Of a stretch of DNA of 64,000 nucleotides, positions 33,140 through 45,177 are shown piece after piece. Under the pieces are notes generated by a model that made no database searches, was not told where the DNA came from, and worked only from the letters and a program-made list of their open reading frames with translations. A program made the translations under genes and the position numbers. Position 1 is the stretch's first letter. The number at the start of each line of letters is the position of its first letter. Origin of the DNA: Rutidosis leptorrhynchoides (Eukaryota; Streptophyta; Magnoliopsida; Asterales; Asteraceae); the NCBI RefSeq assembly GCF_046630445.1, contig NC_092342.1, positions 85,381,001 through 85,445,000 on the forward strand, given 5' to 3'.

Positions 33140-34978
33140 CGTGACGATCGCTACAAATCCATATGGACGAACACGTCATTCATCGATTTCATTGCGAGGT
33201 ATTTGACCTCTATATGATACGTTTTGTAAACATTGCATTCTTTTGAAAAGGCACACCATAAATGAATATTTAAATCAAAGGTTTTCGACATCTGATGATT
33301 TCTACATATAGACAATCACCGTAAATAATAGTTTACAATAGTACTTCCGTTGACAATGCAGTCAAAATAAGATACATGGTGATGATTTGGTGAATGCAAT
33401 GTTTCCTTGAAAAATATGCCATGTAAGACTCCATGCACATAGCTTGTCTAACATATAAGCAAACAGCAGAAGACTTCTAGGGAACCTGAGAATAAACATG
33501 CTAACAAATGTCAACACAAAGGTTGGTGAGTTCATAGTTTTAATGTTTTGCATAATCTATACATAAAGGTGGATCACAAGATTTCAGTTGTTTCATACAG
33601 AAACGTTTATCAAAATATTCTACAAAATTGAGCACCCTGGTAACTAAACTTTAACGTTTATATAATAAGTACCCCTGTTTTAACATACATGCAACCAACA
33701 TGTACAATACACGCAATCCAACATGTACTAAACTCAAATAGCATACGTCTGTTTTATAGTTCAGGCTAGGGTTTCTATACCTGGAACAGACGGGGATGTC
33801 AAGCCCTATGGATCCATATACAACTACTCGCGCCCACCAGTTCTTATAACTGGCAGTTACTAGTTACCAAAGATAAGGGATTTTCGGTTCAAACTCAGTG
33901 TAGAATTTAGTATGTACTTGTATCCATTGCATTTAAAATAAAGTGCATGTATTCTCAGCCCAAAAATATATATTGTAAAAGCAATTAAAAAGGGAGCAAA
34001 TGAAACTCATCTTAGCAGCACATAAAGTTGTTCACCGAAATGTGATCGAAACTCGGAATACCAAATAACCGTAGATCTCAACCTAGAGAACATATGTTGG
34101 TCAATAAATGTCTATCAAGCTAGGTCGGGTCATAGTGTATCACAATCCTAATGCTCGAGATCGACATACAAATGTTATCAAAAGTCATTTCAAAAAGTCA
34201 ATTTGACTCAATACTATAGTTGAATGATCATGTCAATCGAAATATTTTAACATTACACAAAGTTTCCCAATTCTTGTAAAATTAAATTATAGTTTTTATA
34301 AGGATTTAAAATATGATAAAACAATCAATTTTGACAATTGCTCAACAAGACGAGACGTGCCTTATATAAAAATTCATTTACTCGATTAGTAATATTTGAA
34401 AATTTAATTTATCAATCTTATAAACAAGTTGTTTAAATATCAATTGCAGATTCAAAAACAATTTCAATTAATGTTAATCATAATTCAGTTGACCATATCT
34501 TTAAATTCGTTCATCGAAATTACGCGATTTCTAAATGAAAAGTTATTGATTTTTCACCAGCTTTCCAAAAACATGCATATCATATACCTTATATCAGTAA
34601 TATTTGTATTAAATTCGTGATTCATCATAAACTATATAACGACAAAATTTAGCATACAAGCATGCATAAACATATATGTTAGAGCACTAGACATGGATAC
34701 ACTATTAATATATAAAAGATAAGATATGAATGCTCACGTATTAATATTGTGATTTAATATTGCAGGAAAGTACATAGACACAACGGAGATGATAAACACT
34801 AGGTTTGACTTGCAAACAATACCCATGAACATTACTCATAACCTCCATAGCTATAACCCATAATTTCTTTAGCTTTAACCCGTTTGAGAACCCAATTTGA
34901 AAGTGACACGCTCATGACCTCGTCGTAGTATTTTATATATAATAATACTACTACTAATAATAATATTAATCTTAATTC

Positions 34979-34979
<1 letters not shown>

Positions 34980-35029
<50 letters not shown>

Positions 35030-35068
35030 TAATAATATAATAATAATAATAATAATATAAATAATAAT
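34980..35068. repeat. (AAT)n microsatellite in N2 left LTR
   Basis: An imperfect AAT run just downstream of the TATA box on the minus strand. The same site in the right LTR (41880-41948) has a different length. Confidence 0.9.
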
Positions 35069-35119
35069 ACGGAGTAAAGATAGATAGATGTGTGTGTTTG
35101 TGAAGTAAACTGATCGAGC

Positions 35120-35126
35120 TTTTATA
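35120..35126 (-). promoter_or_regulatory. Putative TATA box of N2 left LTR
   Basis: The minus strand reads ATCTATAAAAGCTCG. The palindrome pair at 35148-35195 lies 22-75 bases upstream. The same arrangement is in the right LTR near 42012-42017. Confidence 0.55.
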
Positions 35127-35147
35127 GATGTCTCATGAATTCAGACC

Positions 35148-35195
35148 CCATGCGATCGCATGGTTTCTGTGCCTATATGCCATGCGATCGCATGG
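35148..35195. repeat. Paired 16-base palindrome CCATGCGATCGCATGG, left LTR
   Basis: Two perfect copies at 35148-35163 and 35180-35195, centres 32 bases apart, just upstream of the LTR TATA box on the minus strand. Confidence 0.95.
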
Positions 35196-35937
35196 ATGCT
35201 CCTGCCAGCTCACATTTGTTTTGTAATTTAGCTCGTCGACATAATTAAATATTAATATAATATATATAATTTAAATTAATTAATTATATATTATATTATA
35301 TTCTCGTGATTAGTTGATTTGTAATTTTTGTTCCGATAAGTCGTACGTCGTTACTCGACTTATGTCCCGGTTTCGGTTTTTCGAACATTACTTCGTACGC
35401 TTAGAAAACTAGCACTATAAGTTTAGTGACTCGTACCTTTGTCAAAATATAAACTTAAATTATCCATAAACTATACCACTCGAAATATAACTCATACATT
35501 TGAGTGTTTGGTCATTTACTTCTATAAATCATCGTCTCATAATTTATTAATATAATAGTATTTATCAAACATTTCATAACCAAGTTAATATCTATTCTCA
35601 ATATTTATAAACACGTTTTTAAATATACATCGCAAGCTATTCATACAATTGATATTCCAACTTATCATAAATAATCAAATAGATATTTAAACCAATAAGT
35701 TTAATGCACAGTATCATACAATTAATACTTGTTACGCTTTCAAGTTATAGTATATATATGTATCTATTTATATATAATTGTTCGCGAATCGTCGAGAACA
35801 GTCAATAGGTAATTGAACATATGAAAGTAGTTCAAAAATATTGAGATTCAGTTTTACAGACTTTGCTTATCGTGTCGGAAACGTTAATCATACAAAGATT
35901 AAGTTTAAATTTGGTCAGAAATTTCCGGGTCATCACA

Positions 35938-38900
35938 TTACCTACCCGTTAAAGAAATTTCGTCTCGAAATTTGAGTGAGGTCGTCAGGCTAACAATAAA
36001 AATGTTTTCATGATTTATATGAGTTGATAAATAGAATTTTATCACCGTTGAATAATATGGATAAAAAAATCTGATTACTCGAAGCGTATGAGAGAAGTTA
36101 TCGTAAAAGAGTGAAATGGATATTCGTCTTATCTTTTGACGTAGTAACGACTGATTTCCGGAATTTAAGGAATAGAAAATCTTCATAATCTAAATAAGAT
36201 TTGATTCTTCGGGAATTAAGGATATTAAGATCTTCTTTAATTAGATGCGGTCACCTGCCTCGATTGCTCTGTCTGTTATTTTGCTATAAATTAACCTCTT
36301 CCGTTTCATTTATTTTCACCACTCCTATAATCTTCTTCCTTATTTCATACTTCTTAATAGATTGTGAAAATGCTTAATCCAGTTCTGATTCTTGATATTT
36401 TCTTGGCTATCGTATCCTTCATTCTTCTTTTTCATCTGCCACCAGAGGAGGTTATTTTCTTCTACTATTACCTTAGGATTATAGTGTTTTCATTCTCTCG
36501 TGTCTTTATATTGCTATACGCATTGATATACACGGTTTGTAATTTCTGGGTCGTTATTGGGGTTTATATATTTCCTTATTTTTCAGAGTCCCTGCTGCTG
36601 TCTTCTATATTCATTATCATCCACAATTAATGCTCTCTCCAATTTACTGTGGTTTATACTCCTCCTTATATTTCGAAGCTTCATGTTTTTGTCTTCTCTT
36701 CTCGACCTTAAGTACGGTAAGTAATTGTCCAGAATTCGTAGGTATGAAGTTTTGGATGAACATAACTAATGGTCTAAGAAAGAAATTGTAATGGCACGAT
36801 CTTGATTTGTCAAATTACCAGAATATCCGGAAAAGACCGAATCATTAAGAAAATTATTTTCTTGATATGTTTAGAGGTTAAATAGAATGAAAGAGTTATG
36901 TAACATGGTTCATGATGAGGGTGTGATTTGTGAACCTTTATCACGTTCCATTAGAAACTCAGCATGACTTACTGTAATATAATCACGTTGATCAAGTGTC
37001 ATTATATTATACTAGCTCATGCTTCAGTTCCCAACACTACTTCAAAAACATCCATTTTTCGAAAATTTCAGAATTTAGAAACTAAAATAGTTTCTTTTAT
37101 GATGTAACATAGATAGCGCGAAGAGATAAATAATTTTGGATAATAATAGTTACGAAAATATCTTCAGAAATATCGAGGATATTTATAATGAAAGATTCGA
37201 TGATGTTTTAGAAATTTTAAAATATCTGGAATCAAATGATGATGCAGAAAATTTGTCTGTGAAGGTTTAGAATAAGGAGTAAGGTGTTCGCTAACGATTT
37301 CAGCAGACACTGAATTATTTGGATTCTTTGAAGGTAGATTTCTTATTTGTGGTTTGTCCACAGCCTCCTTCATGGTTTGTTTAACCGTTTTTCAGTACCA
37401 AATTTTCTCATCTTCTGAGCTTTTTCAATACTCTACTCTTTATCATCAAACTTTCGACTGTTAAGGTCATTTTACAATTTTTGCTGCTTCATCAGCATTT
37501 TTCTAAAATTCGGACAACTAGTTCGCAGTTTGGGGTGTTTTTCAGAAATTTCACATTCGAAATATGTAAATATAGGAGATAGACATTATATGTATATATA
37601 TAAATGTTGACGTAGAATTGCTGTGAAATTCGAAATACTGATTGCTAATTCTCGGTAGTTGGTATGGCAATTATTGTTACAAGATGTGGATGAGTACATG
37701 ATAAGGTTTCAATGAATAATTATAGTGACTTTTCGAGGAGGCTTAAGTCAAAGGATATTGAAGTTGCTGGTACGTTTACTGTTACTGTGATGGAGCATGA
37801 AAGGTTCTCCGGTAACAAAAATGTATATATCAAAGTTATAATAAGGTTAATCTGAAAAGTCGAAGTTGACTGGTTGGAAGTGTGATAAAACTGGATACTT
37901 TGAAAAGGAATTGCAAGATTATTTTCACAGTTTTAAAGTCAAAGTATAGCTTTGAAAGATGTAGAGATCTAAGAATGATGTCACTTGTTAAATCTTGACT
38001 TGGATTCTGTTCTGTCAGAATATGTAATTGAATTTGTATGAAATGATTGTGTATCACTGTGAAGATAGTGAGTATCGTTAATGATTTTTGAATTAAAATT
38101 GAGGAATGTACAGTGTAACATATTAATTGCGAACTTAAATATTTCCCGGGTATTACCTACCCGTTAAAGATTTCACAAGTAATAATTTGTACAAAAGAAT
38201 TTTCATTACCGACTTTATGAAAATATATGTATGTATATTTTCTTCAGATGTAATACAGATTTAATGAGTTACTTTCATATTAAGCTCATTTAATTTTCGG
38301 CTTGACTTAGAAATGATTAATCTCTAAAACATTAGAGATTACATAATTTTCACGGAATATTTCACTAATGAAATCAATACTTCATTATTTATTCTTATTG
38401 ATATTCCCCGGTGAAGGATGTTGGTGCTCGTGGAATTTTTGTGAACCTTACAAGGCACAGATGATGTTTTCTGGAAAGTTTCGAGTACATCAAAAATGAA
38501 AATGTAAAATCAATTATGTAATTGAATAATACACTTGGTTTATTATTAAATGGAATTCATTGAGTTGAAACAGAGATTGTAGTTAACGATGGTTAAGACG
38601 TTAACGAAGGATGTACATCATAACATATTAGTAATATGAATTAACCGAGTAGTATCTACCCCTTAAAATTCACGCGTAATAGCTTTAGTACGAAAAGATA
38701 TATTATGGTTTCGAAATTTATATATATATAATATATAATTTTTTTTTGAAATAGTGAGTTAATACTTCATAACTCGTTACCTTAATATACCCATTGGTTA
38801 TTGTGGTGTCGATATCATCGGTGGTTATGGAGTTGGTGGAGCTTGTGGTGATACAGGTGTTGCTAGTGGTACTTCTGGTGATACTGTGTAACAAGTCTAG

Positions 38901-38954
38901 CTTGTAAATCACGTACCATTCCTGTCAGGTTTTCTATTCTTCCTTCTATCATCT
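35938..38954 (-). other. N2 internal region, decayed part
   Basis: It begins with the reversed purine-tract junction (TTACCTACCCGTTAAAG). It matches N1 internal sequence by eye. No gene is supported; short hydrophobic frames, such as one on the plus strand at 36364-36630, have no recognisable family. Confidence 0.5.
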
Positions 38955-39659
38955 CTATTCATCTGATTTACGGTTAGAACTGGGATAAATAATCTCTAAG
39001 ATTTTAGAGATTACATAATCACCGTAGAATATTTCTCCAATGAAGTTATAAATCAATACTTCATCGTTTATTGTTGTTGGTACTCCTTGGTACCTATGGT
39101 GCGTATGATGTTGATGTTCGAGGTCAGATCGTGATGTTGAGGCGTGTGATGTGGATGCGGTTTTTGGTGGTGGTAATGGTACTGTTGGTGTTGTTGTCGG
39201 TGGTACTGTTGCCGCTGATGCTGGTGGTGCCTGTGATGCCTGCAGGTTGCGCATCATGTTCTCCAAAGTCACTACTCGAGCTCGAAGCTCGTTGACTTCT
39301 TCTATTACACCGGGATGATTGTCGGTTTGGACAAGCGGATGAATAAGATTTAGAATATGGGATAGTATATAATCGTGATGAGATACTCTGGAAATGAGAG
39401 AGAAAATGGTGTTTCGAATAGGTTCGCCGGTAAATGCTTCAGGTTCTTCGCCAAGAGGTGAATGTGGTGGGTGGAAGGGATCACCTTCTTCTTGTCTCCA
39501 ATAATTAAGTAGATTACAAACCCATCCCCAATTCATCCATAATAGATGTTGGCTAATTGGTTGATCCATTCCGGTTACGCTGATTTCGAAGCTGAGGTAG
39601 AATTCCATATCGGAATAGCTGTCGGAATCTGAGGAATTCGAACTAGATGCGGAATTCAT
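38955..39659 (-). CDS. N2 accessory ORF, 234 aa, Ser/Asp-rich with coiled coil, function unknown
   Basis: I do not recognise this protein. It is an open frame about 380 bases after the 5' LTR and in the element's sense direction. Residues 1-20 are Ser/Asp-rich (SSSNSSDSDSYSDM). Residues about 30-105 have a Trp-rich part (WMNWGWVCNLLNYWRQEEG) and EPIRNTIFSLISRVSHHDYI. Residues about 118-142 could form a coiled coil (VNELRARVVTLENMMRNLQ). A Pro/Thr/Ala-rich linker and a His-rich stretch follow. Near the C-terminus FIGEIFYGDYVISKILEIIYP partly repeats the pattern of ISRVSHHDYILSHILNLIHP, suggesting an internal duplication. A broken homologue is in N1. It may be a leader-proximal accessory protein or a highly changed gag-like protein. 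Confidence 0.6.
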   Translation of the reverse strand: MNSASSSNSSDSDSYSDMEFYLSFEISVTGMDQPISQHLLWMNWGWVCNLLNYWRQEEGDPFHPPHSPLGEEPEAFTGEPIRNTIFSLISRVSHHDYILSHILNLIHPLVQTDNHPGVIEEVNELRARVVTLENMMRNLQASQAPPASAATVPPTTTPTVPLPPPKTASTSHASTSRSDLEHQHHTHHRYQGVPTTINDEVLIYNFIGEIFYGDYVISKILEIIYPSSNRKSDE

Positions 39660-40024
39660 CTTACACGGTTAGATAAAGGATTTTTGATATGAAATGATTT
39701 TCGGATTTTGGATGATATTCTAATTACATAGAATACCTATATATAGTACAGAAGATCCCGTAGATTACGGAGGAACTTTCGAAAGCTATCAAGCAAAGTT
39801 TACAGTAACAGATATGCTAAGATATGAATTTAGTCTATACACTATTCATGCAATCAATGCAGTAAAACGTGTATAGACTAAGAATAATAAGCCGGTAATT
39901 TTCGACAAGAAATGATAAGCAAAACTTTTGACATGCAGACACGGTCGAAGTCTAGACTCACTAATGCATCCTAACAACTATCAGTTAGACACACTCATGC
40001 AAGACCTGGTTTGCTAGGACCAAA

Positions 40025-40036
40025 GCTCTGATACCA
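40025..40036 (-). promoter_or_regulatory. N2 primer binding site
   Basis: GCTCTGATACCA on the plus strand, an exact initiator Met-tRNA complement, four bases from the LTR start at 40041. Confidence 0.85.
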
Positions 40037-41878
40037 ACTATGACGATCGCTCCAAATCTATATGGACGAACACGTCATTCATCAATTTCATTGCGAGGTA
40101 TTTGACCTCTATATGATACGTTTTGTAAACATTGCATTCTTTTGAAAAGGCACACCATAAATGAATATTTAAATCAAAGGTTTTCGACATCTGATGATTT
40201 CTACATATAGACAATCACCGTAAATAATAGTTTACAATAGTACTTCCGTTGACAATGCAGTCAAAATAAGATACATGGTGATGATTTGGTGAATGCAACG
40301 TTTCCTTGAAAAATATGCCATGTAAGACTCCATGCACATAGCTTGTCTAACATATAAGCAAAAAGTGGAAGACTTCTAGGGAACCTGAGAATAAACATGC
40401 TAACAAGTGTCAACACACAGGTTGGTGAGTTCATAGTTTTAATGTTTTGCATAATCTGTATATAAAGGTGGATCACAAGATTTCAGTTGTTTCATACAGA
40501 AACGTTTATCAAAATATTCTACAAAATTGAGCACCCTGGTAACTAAACTTTAACATTTATGTAATAATTACCCCTGTTTTAACATACATGCAACCAACAT
40601 GTACAATACACGTAATCCAACATGTACTAAACTCAAATAGCATACGTCTGTTTTATAGTTCAGGCTAGGTTTTCTATACCTGGAACAGACGGGGATGTCA
40701 AGCCCTATGGATCCATGTACAACTACTAGCGCCCACCAGTTCTTATAACTGGCAGTTACTAGTTACCAAAGCTAAGGGATTTTCGGTTCAAACTCAGTAT
40801 AGAATTTAGTATGTACTTGTATCCATTGCATTTAAAATAAAGTGCATTTATTCTCAGCCCAAAAATATATATTGCAAAAGCAATTAAAAAGGGAGCAAAT
40901 AAAACTCACCTTAGCAGCACATAAAGTTGTTCACCGAAATGTGATCGAAACTCGGAATACCAAATAATCGTAGATCTCAACCTAGAGAACATATGTTGGT
41001 CAATAAATGTCTATCAAGCTAGGTCAGGTCATAATGTATCATAATCCTAATGCTCGAGATCGACATACAAACGTTATCAAAAGTCATTTCAAAAAGTCAA
41101 TTTGACTCAATACTATAGTTGAATGATCATGTCAATCTAAATATTTTAACATTTCACATAGTTTTCTAATTCTTGTAAAATTAAACCATAGTTTTTATAA
41201 GGCTTTAAAATATGATAAAACAATCAATTTTGACAATTGCTCAACAAGACGAGACGTGCCTTATATAAAAATTCATTTACTTGATTAGTATTATTTGAAA
41301 ATTCAATTTATCAATCTTATAAACAAGTTGTTTAAATATCAATTGCAGATTCAAAAGCAATTTCAATTAATGTTAATCATAATTCAGTTGACCATATCTT
41401 TAAATTCGTTCATCGAAATTACGCGATTTCTAAATGAAAAGTTATTGATTTTTCGCCAGCTTTCCAAAAACATGCATATCATATACCTTATATCAGTAAT
41501 ATTTGTATTAAATTTGTGATTCATCATAAACTATATAACGACAAAATTTAGCATACAAGCATGCATAAACATATATGTTTGAGCACTAGACATGGTTACA
41601 CTATTAATATATAAAAGATAAGATATGAATGCTCACGTATCAATATTGTGATTCAGTATTGCAGGAAAGTACGTAGACACAACGGAGATGATAAACACTA
41701 GGTTTGACTTGCAAACAATACCTATGAACATTACCCATAACCTCCATAGCTATAACCCATAATTTCCATAGCTTTAACCCGTTTGAGAACCCATTTTGAA
41801 ATTGACACGCTCATGACCTCGTCGTAGTATTTTATGTATAATAATACTACTACTAATAATAATAAGATTAATTATAAT

Positions 41879-41879
<1 letters not shown>

Positions 41880-41948
<69 letters not shown>
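41880..41948. repeat. (AAT)n microsatellite in N2 right LTR
   Basis: A purer AAT run than in the left LTR. The poly-Tyr frame across it is not coding. Confidence 0.9.
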
Positions 41949-42038
41949 TAAATAATAATACGGATTAAAGATAGATAGATGTATGTGTTTGTGAAGTAAA
42001 CTGATCGAGCTTTTATAGATGTCTCCTGAATTCAGACC

Positions 42039-42086
42039 CCATGCGATCGCATGGTTTCTGCGCCTATATGCCATGCGATCGCATGG
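42039..42086. repeat. Paired 16-base palindrome CCATGCGATCGCATGG, right LTR
   Basis: Perfect copies at 42039-42054 and 42071-42086, again 32 bases centre to centre. Both palindromes and the spacing are unchanged although flanking bases differ from the left LTR. Confidence 0.95.
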
Positions 42087-42834
42087 CTGCTCCTGCCAGC
42101 TCACATTTGTTTTGTAATTTAGCTCGTCGACATAATTAAATATTAATATAATATATATAATTTAAATTAATTAATTATATATTATATTATATTCTCGTGC
42201 ATAGTTGATTTGTAATTTTTGTTCCGATAAGTCGTACGTCGTTACTCGACTTATGTATCGGTTCCGGTTTTTCGAACGTTACTTCGTACGCTTAGAAAAC
42301 TAGCACTATACGTTTAGTGACTCGTACCTTTGTCAAAATAAAGACTTAAATTATCCATAAACTATACCACTCGAAATATAACTCTTACATTTGAGTGTTT
42401 TGGTCATTTACTTCTATAAATCATTGTCTCGTAATTTATTAATATAATAGTATTTATCAAACGTTTCATAACCAAGTTAATATCTATTCTCAATATTTAT
42501 AAACACGTTTTTAAATATACGTCGCAAGCTATTCATACAATTGATATTCCAACTTATCATAATTAATCAAATAGATATTTAAACCAATAAGTTTAATGCA
42601 CAGTATCATATAATTAATATTTGTTACGCTTTCAAGTTATAGTATATATATGTATCTATTTATATATAATTGTTCGCGAATCGTCAAGAACAGTCAATGG
42701 GTAATTGAACATATGAAAGTAGTTCAAAAATATCGAAATTCAGTTTTACAGACTTTGCTTATCGTGTCGGAAACGTTAATCATACAAAGATTAAGTTTAA
42801 ATTTAGTCAGAAATTTCCGGGTCATCACAGTTTG

Positions 42835-43081
42835 ACTAGTTGACCTAGTCACTAGTTTGGCCCCTTGGCAACTTTGGTCCCTCGAGTTTAAAAGCGGGTG
42901 CGTGAATTAACCAAATGAATTATTTTAAATACGCGAGAGTAAACGGGTGATGTTATAATTAAATAACTGAAATATTGAAAATGCTAATCAACGGAAGTTA
43001 CGAATTTAAATAACGAAAGATATTATTTAAAAAAAAAAGACGGCGTTAAAATAATTTAACGGAAAAACGCGGGATGTTACA
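42835..43081 (-). repeat. O1 LTR, right piece
   Basis: It continues O1 after N2 and ends GCGGGATGTTACA at 43081, next to the purine-tract junction. Confidence 0.65.
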
Positions 43082-44027
43082 TTACCTACACCTTAAAAGA
43101 AATTTCGTCCCGAAATTTAGTTGGAAGTAGTAGTCGTTGTTTCTTCCTCGAGATCTTGCGTTGTCAATTATACGAATAAGCGAGGGTACTTCCTTGGGCA
43201 TTTCAACGAACTTTGACAGTCGGGATTTTACGTTGTTTTAAAGTTCGATTTCACGAATCAAAATTTCAACCGGTTCTCCCAGGAAGGGAAGTTTGTCATC
43301 GATAGTAAGTTCATCAAAAGGAATGACAAGTTCTTGTTCGGCAAGACACTTCCCTAAGTTTGATATATAGGATGTAGGATGAACGGAATTTGATTGAGTC
43401 GGGAGTTCGAAACGGTAAGCAACGGGTCCAATACGCCCCAAGATTTTAAAAGGATCAAAATATCATGAATTTAGCTTTCTGCGTTTCCCGAAACGGATTA
43501 TACCTTTTCAAGGCGCGACTTTTAACGTTACGCGGTTACCCACTTGGAATTCGAGAGGTTTACGTCTAACATCGGCGTAGCTCTTTTGGCGACTACGGGC
43601 CGTCTTGAGTCCTGCTTGGAATTGAACGATCATAACGGTTATTTCATGAATGAGTTCGGATCCGGTGGTTTGCTTGTCACCTACTTCGGCCCAAAAATAA
43701 GAGAACGGCATTTACGGCCAAAAAAAGCTTCGAAAAGGTGTGACGTTAATACTCGTGTGATAACTATCGTTATAAGAGAATTCGGTTAAAGACAAGGACT
43801 TTTCCCAAGTAAATTTGAAGTTGATAACGCAAACTCGTATTATGGTTTCCAAGGTTTGAATAACATGTTTGCTTAGTCCGTCAGTTTGTGGGTGATACGC
43901 GGTACCCATGAATAATCTGGTTCCCAAAGTTTATTGTAAGGCACCCCAGAATCTAGGAGTGAAACGAGTATCTCGATCCAAAACGAGGTACATTTCCTTG
44001 AAGTATATTTGAAAGAGTTTGTTAGGT
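43082..44027 (-). pseudogene. O1 pol 3' end: integrase remnant of a Tekay-like element
   Basis: Minus-strand pieces are clearly Ty3/gypsy integrase and its C-terminal end: [64 protein letters not shown] and GPVAYRFELP. The equivalent pieces exist in T1 at 20170-20720. The copy is broken, with several breaks, and is cut at 44027 by Athila LTR sequence. Confidence 0.85.
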
Positions 44028-45177
44028 GATGTGTGCGAGGTGTAGTACGAAATAGTAATATTTTCATTGCGAAATACTATTAAATACGATACAATTTTAC
44101 ACAAGTTATTTATTTATTTATAGAGTGGATATACCTAAACCTTGCTACAACACTTATAGGCAGTGTACCTAATCATACAGTAGTGTAGTTTTTAGTAAAT
44201 CCGGTTCGTTCCACAGGGAGCTAGCCAAGTTTAACGCTATATTTTTAAAACTATATTTGTAAAAATATAAAAATATATATAAGTAGTATTATTATTATAA
44301 AAAGGGGTTTTTACCGTTTAATGACCGGTTTGTCGATTTTAAAACTTTAGTCGCACTTAAAACCTAATGTAAAATATTAAAAATAAATATAATTTAATTT
44401 AAAGCGTAAAGTAAATGACAATAATTAAAGTGCGATAAATAAAATTGCGATAATTAAAAAGTACATTAATTAAAAAGTGCTATAAATAAAATGACAGTAA
44501 ATAAAAGTGCGATGAGATATAAAATAAAGGAATTATGCTTATTTAAACTTCCGTAATCATGATATTTGACGTGTTGATTTTAGTTTATTACCATGGGTTA
44601 ATTGTCCTTTGTCCTGGATTATTTGATATGTCCATTTGGTTTTTGTCCATAACAGTCCATCAGTCATAAATATAAAGTGCGAGTGTCCTCATCAAATTAT
44701 CCTTATATCCGAAGTCAAATATTCCAACTAATTGAGGACTTAAACTGTAATAAGGTTTTAATACTTTATTATCAATTACACCAAGTATCCTTGCATGTAA
44801 TCCACCCCTGTTTTAATGAGTCCATTGATTATTAATCCATCCCCGTGTCCGGTCAAATGAATAATTATTAGTATTTATAGATATCCCGCCTACCGTACCC
44901 AGTCAAGCGTATGTGGTTATATATAAATACGTCAAATTATAAGTCTATACATTAAATTAACGATGTATCATTTAGTTAATATAAAGCCCATTAATAGCCC
45001 ATAGTCTAATTTCCACAAGTGTCATTCTTTTATCCAAACCCCAATTATGGTCCAAAGACCAATTACCCCGTCTTTAATATTTAGCCCAACATCACGATTA
45101 CTTCAATTTAAATAAGCATAATAATAACTTAGCTACGAGACATTAATTTAAAATGGTTGAACATAACTTACAATGAT
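44028..45177 (-). repeat. Old Athila-type LTR piece (LTR C)
   Basis: The plus strand starts TGATGTGTGCGAGG and follows the order of LTR B (ACGATACAATTTTACACAAG, TAGGCAGTGTACCTAATC, TCCGGTTCGTTCCACAGGG) with more differences. It covers about 1.15 kb of a 2-kb LTR and stops at ACTTACAATGATT, where A2 begins. It is probably the oldest Athila copy here. Confidence 0.7.

Larger units (their letters stand above)
33142..35937 (-). repeat. N2 left (3') LTR
   Basis: Starts TGACGATCGC, ends GGGTCATCACA. It holds shared boxes at 33484-33537 and 33943-33969, an AAT microsatellite, a TATA box at about 35120-35126 (minus CTATAAAAGC) and two copies of a 16-base palindrome. Confidence 0.9.
33142..42829 (-). 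mobile_element. N2: Tekay-like element lacking recognisable pol, with an open accessory gene
   Basis: A 9.7-kb element: LTRs 33142-35937 and 40041-42829, primer site 40025-40036, internal region 35938-40024 with one open accessory gene and no protease, reverse transcriptase or integrase that I can recognise. The LTRs differ visibly by a few percent, so it is older than T1. It inserted into the O1 LTR. Transposition would have relied on enzymes from another element; this is inferred from the missing pol. Confidence 0.85.
40041..42829 (-). repeat. N2 right (5') LTR
   Basis: Same ends as the left LTR. Shared boxes lie at 40383-40436 and about 40842-40868, and the palindrome pair at 42039-42086. 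The TATA region is near 42012-42017. Confidence 0.9.

Noticed and set aside
35148-35195. CRISPR-like direct repeats
   Set aside because: There are only two copies, they are palindromic and lie in plant LTRs; no array exists.
36364-36630. Plus-strand hydrophobic 88-residue frame
   Set aside because: It looks like a multi-helix membrane protein only because the DNA is T-rich; it is antisense in N2 and not conserved as a frame in N1.
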